Assembly: GCA_964637345.1 (NCBI GenBank)
Contig: CAZWTD010000022.1
Span: 1 to 20,111, forward strand
Length of the DNA: 20,111 bases
Source of the DNA: CAZWTD01 sp964637345
GTDB lineage: Bacteria; Patescibacteriota; Patescibacteriia; HK-STAS-PATE-3
Direction: 5' to 3'
The notes below the pieces were generated by a model that was not told where the DNA came from, did no database searches, and saw only the letters and a program-made list of their open reading frames with translations. Below, one piece after another: positions 1 through 8,541 of this stretch. The first letter of the stretch is position 1. Every line of letters starts with the position of its first letter. The translations under genes were made by a program, and so were the position numbers.

Positions 1-2838
<2,838 letters not shown>

Positions 2839-2962
2839 AACATCAGAGTCGACAACTCGATGCACGGTTTGCAACTTCATTGGACGAACTTACTACCTTC
2901 TATTGATGCATTACCCTCTTACTTCTCTTGTTCAGTTGTCAACGTTCGTCCCTTGAACAGAC

Positions 2963-2999
2963 ACGGGAGTGACCGAGCCGAAGCCCAGGTCATTCCCGT
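2963..2999 (-). other. hairpin in pre-23S leader
   Basis: ACGGGAGTGACC (2963-2974) faces GGTCATTCCCGT (2988-2999), pairing at 11 of 12 positions with a TTCG-type inner loop on the minus strand. It lies about 125 bases upstream of the mature 23S 5' end and may be a processing or folding element of the precursor. Confidence 0.5.
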
Positions 3000-3023
3000 A
3001 GCGGTTCAAAGGTGAAAGGAAGG

Positions 3024-3093
3024 GTCGCGCCGCGAGAAGTGCTCGCTTGGACTTTGCCGTCGATGCCAAACGGCGTGGTCATCGCGGCGCGAC
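3024..3093. repeat. perfect 12-bp inverted repeat in the 23S leader
   Basis: GTCGCGCCGCGA (3024-3035) is the exact reverse complement of 3082-3093, with a 46-base loop that has further pairing (CCGT/ACGG). It could be a stable stem in the pre-23S transcript. The matching downstream flank of 23S is outside the window, so a processing-stem role cannot be tested here. Confidence 0.55.
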
Positions 3094-3274
3094 ATTGGCG
3101 GAGGAGCAAACGTTCAGCCCGACACTTTTTGAGCTCAAGCATACGGGACCACGTCCCACTAGCCAGCTACGGCTGAGTAGACTCCTCCATAAACTCAAGG
3201 TGCAAAGTCGTGCGGCGAAAGGTCGCCATCCAGCTTCGCATCATGAATTTTTTGTTGAAGGAGCGCTGAGAAAT

Positions 3275-3296
3275 GAAAAACCGCCTTCCGGCGGCT
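3275..3296 (-). terminator. intrinsic terminator on minus strand, upstream of 23S
   Basis: On the minus strand GCCGCC-GGAA-GGCGG is followed by TTTTT (plus-strand A-run 3276-3280). It lies about 105 bases downstream of a strong minus-strand promoter and before the 23S gene. It therefore either ends a short RNA of about 125 bases or acts as a leader terminator that rRNA transcription must read through. Confidence 0.65.
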
Positions 3297-3406
3297 CGTA
3301 GGCCGAACAAAAAGTATCGGCTTAGCCGTCGGTTTCGTTAGAGATAAGAGACTGGTCCATACGAGAAGCGTTACTGCTCAATGGCGGTTTATTTCAATTC
3401 GTAAAG

Positions 3407-3435
3407 AGTATAAACCCTTCTTTTCCACATGTCAA
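3407..3435 (-). promoter_or_regulatory. strong sigma70-type promoter, minus strand, toward 23S
   Basis: The -35 TTGACA (plus 3430-3435) is a perfect match and is separated by 17 bases from the -10 TATACT (plus 3407-3412). It is the best promoter match in the window and points toward the 23S gene about 560 bases away, with a start near 3400. It is probably the rRNA promoter, or that of a short leader RNA ended by the terminator at 3275-3296. Confidence 0.7.
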
Positions 3436-3476
3436 GGCCTATCAGGACATTCAAAGCCGCTTCCGTCAAGCCTTTA

Positions 3477-3505
3477 TTGACGAAATGAGGGATATTCCAT
3501 AGGAT
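3477..3505 (+). promoter_or_regulatory. promoter of the nucleoside phosphorylase gene
   Basis: TTGACG (3477-3482), a 17-base spacer and TAGGAT (3500-3505) predict a start near 3512, some 45 bases before the chosen ATG. It is divergent from the rRNA-directed promoter at 3407-3435. Confidence 0.5.
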
Positions 3506-3556
3506 TTTCCTGCATTGCGTAGCAAAAGGAAACCAAACCCATACTGGAGGGTAGGT

Positions 3557-4396
3557 ATGGACACGCACATTGGCATTATTACCGGAACCGGCTTCGACGA
3601 CCTCTCAACCCTGATACCCGTTTTCGAAGGACGACTGGTTCAAACGCCGTGGGGACCAGTCTTCGTACAACAGATCGAACGAGACGGCGTACGCCTGATC
3701 CATCTGAACCGACACGCGGCACACGCACCTCTCAGGGAAAAGCGCTGGCGACTCCCTCACTACGTTGACCGTGACGGGATCAGTCGCTTCCTTGACCCAC
3801 GCCCGAACACCGTGGCGCTCGCCAAGCTCGGGGTGCGTCGCATTCTATCGGTGACCGCGGTCGGCACGCCGCAAGACCTCCCGGTCGGCAGCGTCGTGCT
3901 TCCTACGGACCATCGGACTCCCGAATTCGGGATTCTCACCCTGGCCGACGAAGATTCCGGCGCCGCATTTCATCAGCCGAAGGGTCGGGTGTTCTGTAGC
4001 AATCCGCATGATACGCTCGTCGAAGCACTCCACCAGCGCGGTCTCGTCAGTTGTGCATCCAGCGTACTCCAGATCACGCGCGGGCCTGGATTCGAATCAG
4101 ATGAGGATACCCGGATGTTGCGTCGAGATGGGGTCTCGATCGTCGGTATGCACACCGCTCTCCCCGAGGCATACTGCTGTTCCGAGCTCGGCCTGTGCTA
4201 CACCGCAGCTGCGATCATCACGGATTCATTGTCGCATCACCCAAGCCAGGACGAGATCGAACGGATCGGTCGCGAAGTCGGGGGCCCGCTATTCGAGACG
4301 CTCTGCAGTCTCGCGGCGGCCAACCCATTCCCATCTCCATGCACCTGCACGAAACACCCCGTGCCTGGCCTGCTCGATCGGCTCGGCATCATCTAG
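3557..4396 (+). CDS. S-methyl-5'-thioadenosine / purine nucleoside phosphorylase (MTAP family)
   Basis: This 279-residue protein of the PNP/MTAP nucleoside phosphorylase family would cleave methylthioadenosine or a purine nucleoside with phosphate, giving base and (methylthio)ribose-1-phosphate in purine salvage. Visible signatures are the N-terminal phosphate-binding IGIITGTGF (residues 5-13), NRHAAHAPLR (51-60) in place of the usual R-H-G-x-x-H segment, VTAVGT (99-104), GPGFESDEDTRML (177-189, family GPRFET-type), GMHTALPEA (197-205) and ITDS (221-224). The last lies where MTAPs carry the Asp that selects 6-aminopurines. An in-frame ATG at 3515 exists, but the ATG at 3557 follows GGAGGG at optimal distance and starts right before the core fold. 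The gene is monocistronic, between divergent rRNA and convergent receiver genes. Substrate preference is uncertain. Confidence 0.85.
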   Translation: MDTHIGIITGTGFDDLSTLIPVFEGRLVQTPWGPVFVQQIERDGVRLIHLNRHAAHAPLREKRWRLPHYVDRDGISRFLDPRPNTVALAKLGVRRILSVTAVGTPQDLPVGSVVLPTDHRTPEFGILTLADEDSGAAFHQPKGRVFCSNPHDTLVEALHQRGLVSCASSVLQITRGPGFESDEDTRMLRRDGVSIVGMHTALPEAYCCSELGLCYTAAAIITDSLSHHPSQDEIERIGREVGGPLFETLCSLAAANPFPSPCTCTKHPVPGLLDRLGII

Positions 4397-4404
4397 CTCC
4401 AACC

Positions 4405-4434
4405 AATCGCCTCACGGCTTCCCGTGGGGCGATT
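4405..4434. terminator. hairpin between convergent genes
   Basis: AATCGCC (4405-4411) pairs with GGCGATT (4428-4434), and CACGG pairs with CCGTG inside. It sits in the 40-base gap between the convergent phosphorylase and receiver genes, so it probably terminates both. It has no clear T-run. Confidence 0.45.
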
Positions 4435-4436
4435 CG

Positions 4437-4820
4437 CTATGAAGAAACGCCGAGATGGATTCGAATCTTCTCAATAATTGCTTCAAGAGTCGTCTGGCTT
4501 TTCACAAGATACTCAGCAACACCGAATTGCTGGGCTTTTGTTTGGTTCACTCCTTCACCGAGGTTGGTGAGCATGATAACCGGAACCGTCTTTCCCCAAG
4601 GATCGGCACGGAGTTTTTCGAGAACCTGAAATCCATTCAATTTCGGCATCAATACATCGAGGAGAATCACATCAGGATGATGTTCGTGTGCCCGGAGTAC
4701 CCCATCCTCCCCATCAGCAGCCTCAACAACTTCAAATCCCTCACCGAGTAGACGTTCGAGTAATGCTTTCCGAAGTGACTGCTCATCCTCAACTACTAAT
4801 ACGGTTTTTTTCGTCGGCAT
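4437..4820 (-). CDS. stand-alone response regulator receiver (CheY-like)
   Basis: This is a 127-residue single receiver domain without an output domain. It has the acidic pocket E11-D12, phospho-acceptor D55 in VILLDVLMPKLNG, switch threonine T85 in MLTN, and conserved K107 in YLVKS. It would accept phosphate from a histidine kinase that is not in this window and signal by protein-protein contact, as CheY/Spo0F-type receivers do. The ATG at 4820 starts directly before the first beta strand (KKTVLVVEDE). No Shine-Dalgarno is visible, and a promoter lies only a few bases upstream. It is convergent with the phosphorylase and not in an operon. Confidence 0.93.
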   Translation of the reverse strand: MPTKKTVLVVEDEQSLRKALLERLLGEGFEVVEAADGEDGVLRAHEHHPDVILLDVLMPKLNGFQVLEKLRADPWGKTVPVIMLTNLGEGVNQTKAQQFGVAEYLVKSQTTLEAIIEKIRIHLGVSS

Positions 4821-4830
4821 AGATAGTCGT

Positions 4831-4859
4831 TATATAACACAACATACACAGCATACCAA
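4831..4859 (-). promoter_or_regulatory. promoter of receiver gene, nearly leaderless
   Basis: On the minus strand TTGGTA (plus 4854-4859), a 17-base spacer and TATATA (plus 4831-4836) place the start near 4825, about 5 bases before the ATG at 4820. With no Shine-Dalgarno present, this suggests a leaderless or near-leaderless mRNA. Confidence 0.5.
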
Positions 4860-4865
4860 ATTTCT

Positions 4866-5084
4866 CCGTCCATAACGACTGACGACGCGTGTGAAAGAAG
4901 ATCTGTTGTGCATAAAGGAATCCTTTCGTACCAAGGATAGCCATTTATTGACTCAATGTTTCTCGTTCACTGGGATCCGAGGAACCGAAAATACGGTGGG
5001 GGGTAAGTTGATGACCTCTAGTTGGCGAGAAGAGACTCGCTGCCGTTATGCAACATGGTCCGGCTCAGCCAGTAACTCTTTTGT
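4866..5084. other. non-coding stretch left of the integrated element
   Basis: I see no convincing gene. If the element is removed at the TGGTGC core, this sequence becomes the direct downstream flank of tRNA-Leu on the minus strand, so it is probably the original tRNA-Leu 3' flank. A weak hairpin GGCGAG/CTCGCT lies near 5022-5042. Confidence 0.4.
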
Positions 5085-5090
5085 TGGTGC
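5085..5090 (+). other. attL core
   Basis: TGGTGC. Its left flank is unique to this site (host side), and its right flank matches the right flank of the middle site at 8413-8418 (read on minus) for 89 further bases. This is what attL should look like if the middle site is attP. Confidence 0.7.
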
Positions 5091-5179
5091 GGGTTTTATG
5101 CGAAAATCCGAACCGAATTCCTGGGCGGCGGCTGACGCCCCCGTAGCCCCCGCCAGCCGCCGCCCGGGGCGCGCCTTTG
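5085..5179 (+). repeat. 95-bp inverted repeat, left arm (cargo module)
   Basis: This is the exact reverse complement of 8324-8418, with no mismatch over 95 bases. It contains an internal 10-bp hairpin (GGGCGGCGGC at 5123-5132 with GCCGCCGCCC at 5156-5165). Read from the core, it also encodes the C-terminal tail GFYAKIRTEFLGGG-stop that the recombinase would gain in the unintegrated (attP) form. Confidence 0.95.
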
Positions 5180-5198
5180 GATGATTTCAAGTTTTTCT

Positions 5199-5232
5199 GC
5201 CCAGCTTATGCTGGGCTGCGGGCTTCGCCCGC
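5199..5232. terminator. tandem hairpins after the cargo operon
   Basis: GCCCAGC-ttat-GCTGGGC is followed directly by GCGGGC-ttc-GCCCGC. The pair lies just past the stop of the last cargo gene (minus strand), next to the 95-bp repeat. There is no T-run on the minus strand, so a terminator role is plausible but not certain. Confidence 0.4.
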
Positions 5233-5249
5233 TTGGCGGCAAATTCTAC

Positions 5250-5969
5250 TTACCTGATTGTCAACTCTCCATCGCCATCATAGGCAATGGTGATTTCCTC
5301 AATAACACCAAAACGAGTAGAAGAGACAAAACCACCGATAAAATTATTTCCTGGCACGTTTAGGCGTTCTAACCAGTCATCGATATTACTTCTATTATCA
5401 TCGCTATAAGGAATGGAGGTGAAGGCTATATTCTTAAGATCATAAAGATATTGGGTATAGCCCTCCTCTGATGGTGTACTTACTAGAGATTTTGGCCTAA
5501 ACAAATGACCGCCTTTATTACCGAGATAAATATATGTAGATTCTTTTGGTGAAAGGGGACCAACGTCATCTGTTGTGCCTGCTCCAGCTTTAATATAAAG
5601 ATAACCGCTGGTGATCTTTCCTGTTGAAACGAGAGTCAAAGAATTACTTTGCAAAAAATTTAATGCGATTTTGTTATTCTCCTCTTGATTATCTGATGTG
5701 AACTGAGGCGAGATTATCCGTTTTGCATTTACTGTGATTGATTTGCTGTTATTTTTCAGCTGAATGTATTTTTCAAAATCTGTAGGCTCCGTGCTGATAT
5801 TTAGATTATTAAGATCGATTGCGTTAATATTAATTGGGACCTCATCGTTCGTGTTTGTATTGGTTTGCTTTGTGTTGTTAACGAAATATATAGCTAAAAA
5901 AGTGCTCAGTACTGCGACTAGTACCAAAACAACGTAGCCAATCAATGTAAACTTACTTCGTTCGTTCAT
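5250..5969 (-). CDS. membrane-anchored extracytoplasmic protein, unknown family
   Basis: I do not recognise this 239-residue protein. Residues 8-30 form one hydrophobic segment after a short positively charged N-terminus (NERSK), so it should be a signal anchor with the rest outside the membrane. A polar Asn/Thr-rich linker (31-50) leads into a probable beta-rich domain. There are no cysteines and no recognisable catalytic motif. It is the last gene of the cargo operon; its start overlaps the preceding gene by 17 bases, implying coupled translation. Codons are AT-rich like the rest of the cargo and unlike the host genes. It may be the exposed part of a complex formed with the upstream membrane proteins (inference from operon order). 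Confidence 0.75.
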   Translation of the reverse strand: MNERSKFTLIGYVVLVLVAVLSTFLAIYFVNNTKQTNTNTNDEVPININAIDLNNLNISTEPTDFEKYIQLKNNSKSITVNAKRIISPQFTSDNQEENNKIALNFLQSNSLTLVSTGKITSGYLYIKAGAGTTDDVGPLSPKESTYIYLGNKGGHLFRPKSLVSTPSEEGYTQYLYDLKNIAFTSIPYSDDNRSNIDDWLERLNVPGNNFIGGFVSSTRFGVIEEITIAYDGDGELTIR

Positions 5970-6285
5970 ACTCTTTCTTAAGTGCTGGGATTAGAACTTT
6001 GTAACTCATAAGACCAATCACTGAGCCAATCACTATCACCAATAAATAGTGAATATGTTTTGGTATCTTTTGCCACTTCATAAAATATTTTTTCAATCCG
6101 CCTGAGAGGTCAATTAATACAAATGATGTCGGAATAACCAATATATCTAACAGAATTGCAATAATATAGACTTGAAAACTGGTTTTGATTGAAATACAGA
6201 CAAAAGTTATGAAAATAACGAAGCTATAAACAAGCACGAAGCTAAGAAGCGCAATCTTACTAGTTTTTTCTAATTTGTCAACCAT
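5953..6285 (-). CDS. small integral membrane protein, three predicted helices
   Basis: This 110-residue protein has hydrophobic segments at about 11-32, 36-58 and 78-98 and a basic loop (LKKYFMKWQKIPKH, 64-77) between the second and third. The family is unknown. Its ATG follows directly on the TAA of the 49-residue gene upstream (no gap), and its end overlaps the next gene by 17 bases, so it sits in a translationally coupled operon. The Lys/Arg distribution suggests the middle loop and C-terminus (KKEYERTK) are cytoplasmic. Confidence 0.72.
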   Translation of the reverse strand: MVDKLEKTSKIALLSFVLVYSFVIFITFVCISIKTSFQVYIIAILLDILVIPTSFVLIDLSGGLKKYFMKWQKIPKHIHYLLVIVIGSVIGLMSYKVLIPALKKEYERTK

Positions 6286-6435
6286 TTAAAAGATTGCGAT
6301 AACAATTTTTACCACTACCATGATTATTGCGATCCAAATTGATACACCTCCAACAAGCCGTGAGTGTGTTCCATTCATGAAGGATTGCCAAATACCAAGG
6401 AGAAGAAAAAAACTGAAAATAATCCAAAATATCAT
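6286..6435 (-). CDS. 49-residue membrane peptide in the cargo operon
   Basis: This is a short ORF missed by simple length cut-offs. It starts at ATG (plus 6433-6435), which overlaps the TGA of the upstream gene as ATGA, and stops with TAA at 6286-6288, directly before the ATG of the next gene. The peptide begins MIFWIIFSFFLLLGIW and ends with a second hydrophobic stretch IWIAIIMVVVKIVIAIF, with a short polar turn (NGTHSR) between: a two-helix hairpin. The exact junctions on both sides are strong evidence that it is translated. A longer overlapping ORF in another frame (6278-6502) fits neither junction. Confidence 0.72.
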   Translation of the reverse strand: MIFWIIFSFFLLLGIWQSFMNGTHSRLVGGVSIWIAIIMVVVKIVIAIF

Positions 6436-7199
6436 GATAAATTCTTAATCGGATTACCACAAAAAATGCAAAACTGACTGCTTTGTTCGTTCTGTTTACC
6501 ACAATTTGTGCAAAAATTCTTTTTGCTCCTTTTTGTATTTTTGGTCACTGTTTTTTGTGTGCTTGTGGCATACTCAATTTCATCGGCTTGTTTATAATAA
6601 TATGTTTGACCGTTTTCGACTTTCCAATCACCCCAGTATTCGTTCCCATTTGGGAAAACAATGTTCATTGATTTTATTTGCCACATAATACATAAAAGGT
6701 CCTCATGCTGTGTAATAGCATCAATTAGATGTTTAACCGATTGCTGATATACTTTTCTTTCTGAGTACCAGATAATAATCAGTGACAGAGTGAAGGCTAG
6801 CAGACCATTTCTATCACTAAATAAGGCGTAAAAAAGACCCAAGAACGATAGACCAATAAATAGGCTTCTAATTACTCCAAAAATTGCTGCTGAGCTGGGA
6901 TGAAAGACAAAATAAGCAATAAGCAGTACTGGCACAGTCAACAACAAAAGCCAGTTCTTAGTGACTACCAGATAAACGACGTAACTGATCGCCGTCAGAA
7001 AAGGTAATAACGCTAATAGTGTTACTTGAATCTTTAAAGAACCTGACGCGTGTATACCACCACCAGCCCAACGATACGCCACGCCACGATCTACCCCTAT
7101 GCGTGCAGAGCTTGTGATGATTGATTTTCTAAAATCTTCAAAGTTATTGAATGGAAATCTTTGCAGAAGCTCAACCCGTGTTATTGCGGGAATAGTCAT
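6432..7199 (-). CDS. polytopic membrane protein with C-terminal zinc ribbon
   Basis: This 255-residue protein of unknown family has a soluble N-terminus of about 55 residues, hydrophobic segments near 57-80, 83-99, 104-126 and 132-146, then a cytoplasmic-type region and a Lys/Thr-rich linker. The C-terminal double-Cys zinc ribbon is C230xxC233...C244xxC247 (CTNCG...CIFCG). The second cargo gene also carries such a ribbon, but at its N-terminus, so the two may interact or share a partner. It starts 2 bases after the stop of the upstream gene and ends in an ATGA overlap with the 49-residue gene. Composition is AT-rich. Confidence 0.75.
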   Translation of the reverse strand: MTIPAITRVELLQRFPFNNFEDFRKSIITSSARIGVDRGVAYRWAGGGIHASGSLKIQVTLLALLPFLTAISYVVYLVVTKNWLLLLTVPVLLIAYFVFHPSSAAIFGVIRSLFIGLSFLGLFYALFSDRNGLLAFTLSLIIIWYSERKVYQQSVKHLIDAITQHEDLLCIMWQIKSMNIVFPNGNEYWGDWKVENGQTYYYKQADEIEYATSTQKTVTKNTKRSKKNFCTNCGKQNEQSSQFCIFCGNPIKNLS

Positions 7200-7201
7200 T
7201 A

Positions 7202-7954
7202 CTATTGAAGTAAAGTCTCAGGCGGCTCTTCCCCATTTGATATTCTCTCAAGCAGTTGTTCTGCCTCAGTACAGTCAAAGTTTCCTTCATTACAGCCTTT
7301 AACAAAACCATCTAAATAGCCTAGAGCGTATTCACCACGGCGTTCAACTGTGGCTGGAGCTACATAGTTATCTCCAAATTTTGAAGTTACGCCTCGGCCA
7401 TCTGCGTATCCACTATTATAGCCCTCGTTGTAATCGGCTATTTGAATTTCTGTAAGACTACTATTTGTAATCGACGTTGATTCATTCTCAGGAGTATATG
7501 TTTCTTCAGTTACAGCACCAATAATACCGAGGATCAGAAGAATAATAATAAGAACCCCTGCCGTTTTTCTATGGAATGAATTACGTATCGTATCATGATC
7601 TGTTGGCGCCTCTGGTTTCGGCAAATTTTCATAGCGCACTCTTTTTATTTTTGTGCTGTTACATTTTGCACATTGATTATGAATACCAGTGTGAGAATAG
7701 GTATAAAGCAACCCAAAAGGAAACACTAAAAAAATTGTAAGGTAGTGCCACCATCTCCAGGGATGAAGAGAAAATTTTCTAGCCGGGCCTTCGTGTCCGC
7801 AACTTGTACACTGATAAATTCCCTGCCGTGTTATTTTGCTAACATGATTTATCTGACCTGCTGATGAGTTTTGTATATGACCTAGACTTTGACCACACTT
7901 TTTACAAAAGTTCGCGGCATCTAAGTTTTTTTGACCGCAATCTGGGCAGAACAT
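7202..7954 (-). CDS. zinc-ribbon membrane protein with LITAF-like segment
   Basis: This 250-residue protein starts with a classic zinc ribbon (C3xxC6...C17xxC20). A second pair of CxxC motifs (C49xxC52 and C95xxC98) flanks a hydrophobic stretch at about 66-86, the layout of LITAF-like membrane-inserted zinc ribbons (a resemblance, not a proven homology). A transmembrane helix at 131-148 follows, then an outside tail with repeated Y-x-x-G-Y-x-D-G units (175-186 and 209-216) and two cysteines (221, 228) that could form a disulfide. It is the second gene of the cargo operon, starting 6 bases after the regulator ends and followed by another zinc-ribbon membrane protein. Function unknown. Confidence 0.75.
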   Translation of the reverse strand: MFCPDCGQKNLDAANFCKKCGQSLGHIQNSSAGQINHVSKITRQGIYQCTSCGHEGPARKFSLHPWRWWHYLTIFLVFPFGLLYTYSHTGIHNQCAKCNSTKIKRVRYENLPKPEAPTDHDTIRNSFHRKTAGVLIIILLILGIIGAVTEETYTPENESTSITNSSLTEIQIADYNEGYNSGYADGRGVTSKFGDNYVAPATVERRGEYALGYLDGFVKGCNEGNFDCTEAEQLLERISNGEEPPETLLQ

Positions 7955-7960
7955 AATCGT

Positions 7961-8182
7961 TTACTTAATAAAGTCAAAAATTTGTTTTTTATATATTTTT
8001 ATCATCGCCTTAAGCTCGATAACATCAATCTTCCTCTGACCCACTTCGATCTTGGAAATATATGATTGGCTTCGATTAAGCCGTTTGGCTGCCTCGATCT
8101 GACTCAAACCAGCCTCCTTTCGGGCCTGGACAAGTCGTTTGATAAGAAGCTTGTGCTCTTTTGAGTATATTCCGGATTTCAT
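7961..8182 (-). CDS. XRE-family helix-turn-helix regulator
   Basis: This is a 73-residue single-domain Cro/CI-type DNA-binding protein. The core is LVQARKEAGLSQIEAAKRL with recognition helix RSQSYISKIE (38-46), the usual XRE pattern. It is the first gene of the cargo operon and lies directly behind a promoter overlapped by two dyad sequences, so autoregulation of the operon is likely (inference). It starts at the ATG at 8182; no Shine-Dalgarno is seen. Small stand-alone XRE proteins are typical of mobile elements. Confidence 0.9.
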   Translation of the reverse strand: MKSGIYSKEHKLLIKRLVQARKEAGLSQIEAAKRLNRSQSYISKIEVGQRKIDVIELKAMIKIYKKQIFDFIK

Positions 8183-8205
8183 GCATTTGTAAAGTCAATA
8201 TTCTC

Positions 8206-8242
8206 ATGCTAAAATCCGAAATGGATTAGTCCAAAATGGACT
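8206..8242 (-). promoter_or_regulatory. cargo operon promoter with overlapping dyad operators
   Basis: On the minus strand TTGGAC (plus 8229-8234), a 17-base spacer and TAGCAT (plus 8206-8211) form a promoter with a start near 8199. AGTCCA-AAA-TGGACT (8228-8242) is a perfect palindrome over the -35. A related element, TCCGAAATGGA, lies in the spacer about 16 bases away, giving two similarly spaced TCC/GGA dyads. These are likely binding sites for the XRE regulator encoded just downstream. Confidence 0.55.
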
Positions 8243-8323
8243 TATTTATGCAACAAAAAAGCCCAGCGCCCGCTCAAAATAAAGTTCGAGCCGATATTTT
8301 TCACGGGTTCTTTGGCGGTTTTG
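8242..8323 (-). pseudogene. possible remnant of a recombinase 3' end
   Basis: Bases 8274-8303 match the reverse complement of 9875-9904 with one internal mismatch. In the same frame as the recombinase they read KNIGSNFILSGRWAFLLHK-stop against KNIGSNFLLKSK in the intact gene. The piece lies just beyond the 95-bp repeat, in the orientation expected for a second recombinase tail pointing into the cargo. Its short length limits certainty. Confidence 0.45.
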
Positions 8324-8418
8324 CAAAGGCGCGCCCCGGGCGGCGGCTGGCGGGGGCTACGGGGGCGTCAGCCGCCGCCCAGGAATTCGGTTCGGATTTT
8401 CGCATAAAACCCGCACCA
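8324..8418 (-). repeat. 95-bp inverted repeat, right arm (cargo module)
   Basis: Exact reverse complement of 5085-5179. It ends in the central core GCACCA at 8413-8418 and shares those 6 bases with the 79-bp repeat. Confidence 0.95.
8413..8418 (-). other. inverted central core, attP-like site
   Basis: GCACCA (TGGTGC on minus). On the minus strand its left flank matches the left flank of the right-end site for 73 bases, and its right flank matches the right flank of the left-end site for 89 bases. It therefore combines both element-side half-sites, as attP should. Confidence 0.7.
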
Positions 8419-8491
8419 GTTAGAAAATGTGCGAAATTCAGGCGCGATGCGCCACCCTTTTGCGCCGGAAAACCGGAGCGTTTTGCTTTTC
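8413..8491 (-). repeat. 79-bp inverted repeat, left arm (recombinase module)
   Basis: Exact reverse complement of 9903-9981, with no mismatch. It is a copy of the last codons of the recombinase before the core (ending PEFRTFSNWC), lying antisense upstream of the gene. Confidence 0.95.
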
Positions 8492-8509
8492 CCCCGCCTA
8501 CTGGCGGGG
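8492..8509. other. hairpin upstream of the recombinase gene
   Basis: CCCCGCC (8492-8498), loop TACT, GGCGGGG (8503-8509): a perfect 7-bp stem between the 79-bp repeat and the recombinase start. It has no T-run on either strand. It may insulate the gene from read-through or mask its start region. Confidence 0.5.
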
Positions 8510-8541
8510 AGGGCGGGCGCGGGGCTTCTTAACTCAAATGC

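Noticed and set aside
3275..3400. 5S rRNA or tRNA in the 23S leader
   Set aside because: The length would fit 5S, but the conserved CGAAC-type loop and 5S stems are missing, and there is no tRNA T-loop or anticodon arm.
4891..5184. 97-codon ORF on plus
   Set aside because: It runs across the attL core and the GC-rich repeat arm, has no motif or start signals, and its second half is repeat sequence.
6278..6502. 74-codon ORF on minus in the cargo
   Set aside because: It overlaps the 255-residue gene by about 70 bases in another frame; the 49-residue ORF in the remaining gap has perfect junctions with both neighbours.
8236..8532. 98-codon ORF on plus between the operon and the recombinase
   Set aside because: It is made of the two repeat arms, the core and the antisense recombinase tail; it has no start signals and low-complexity composition.
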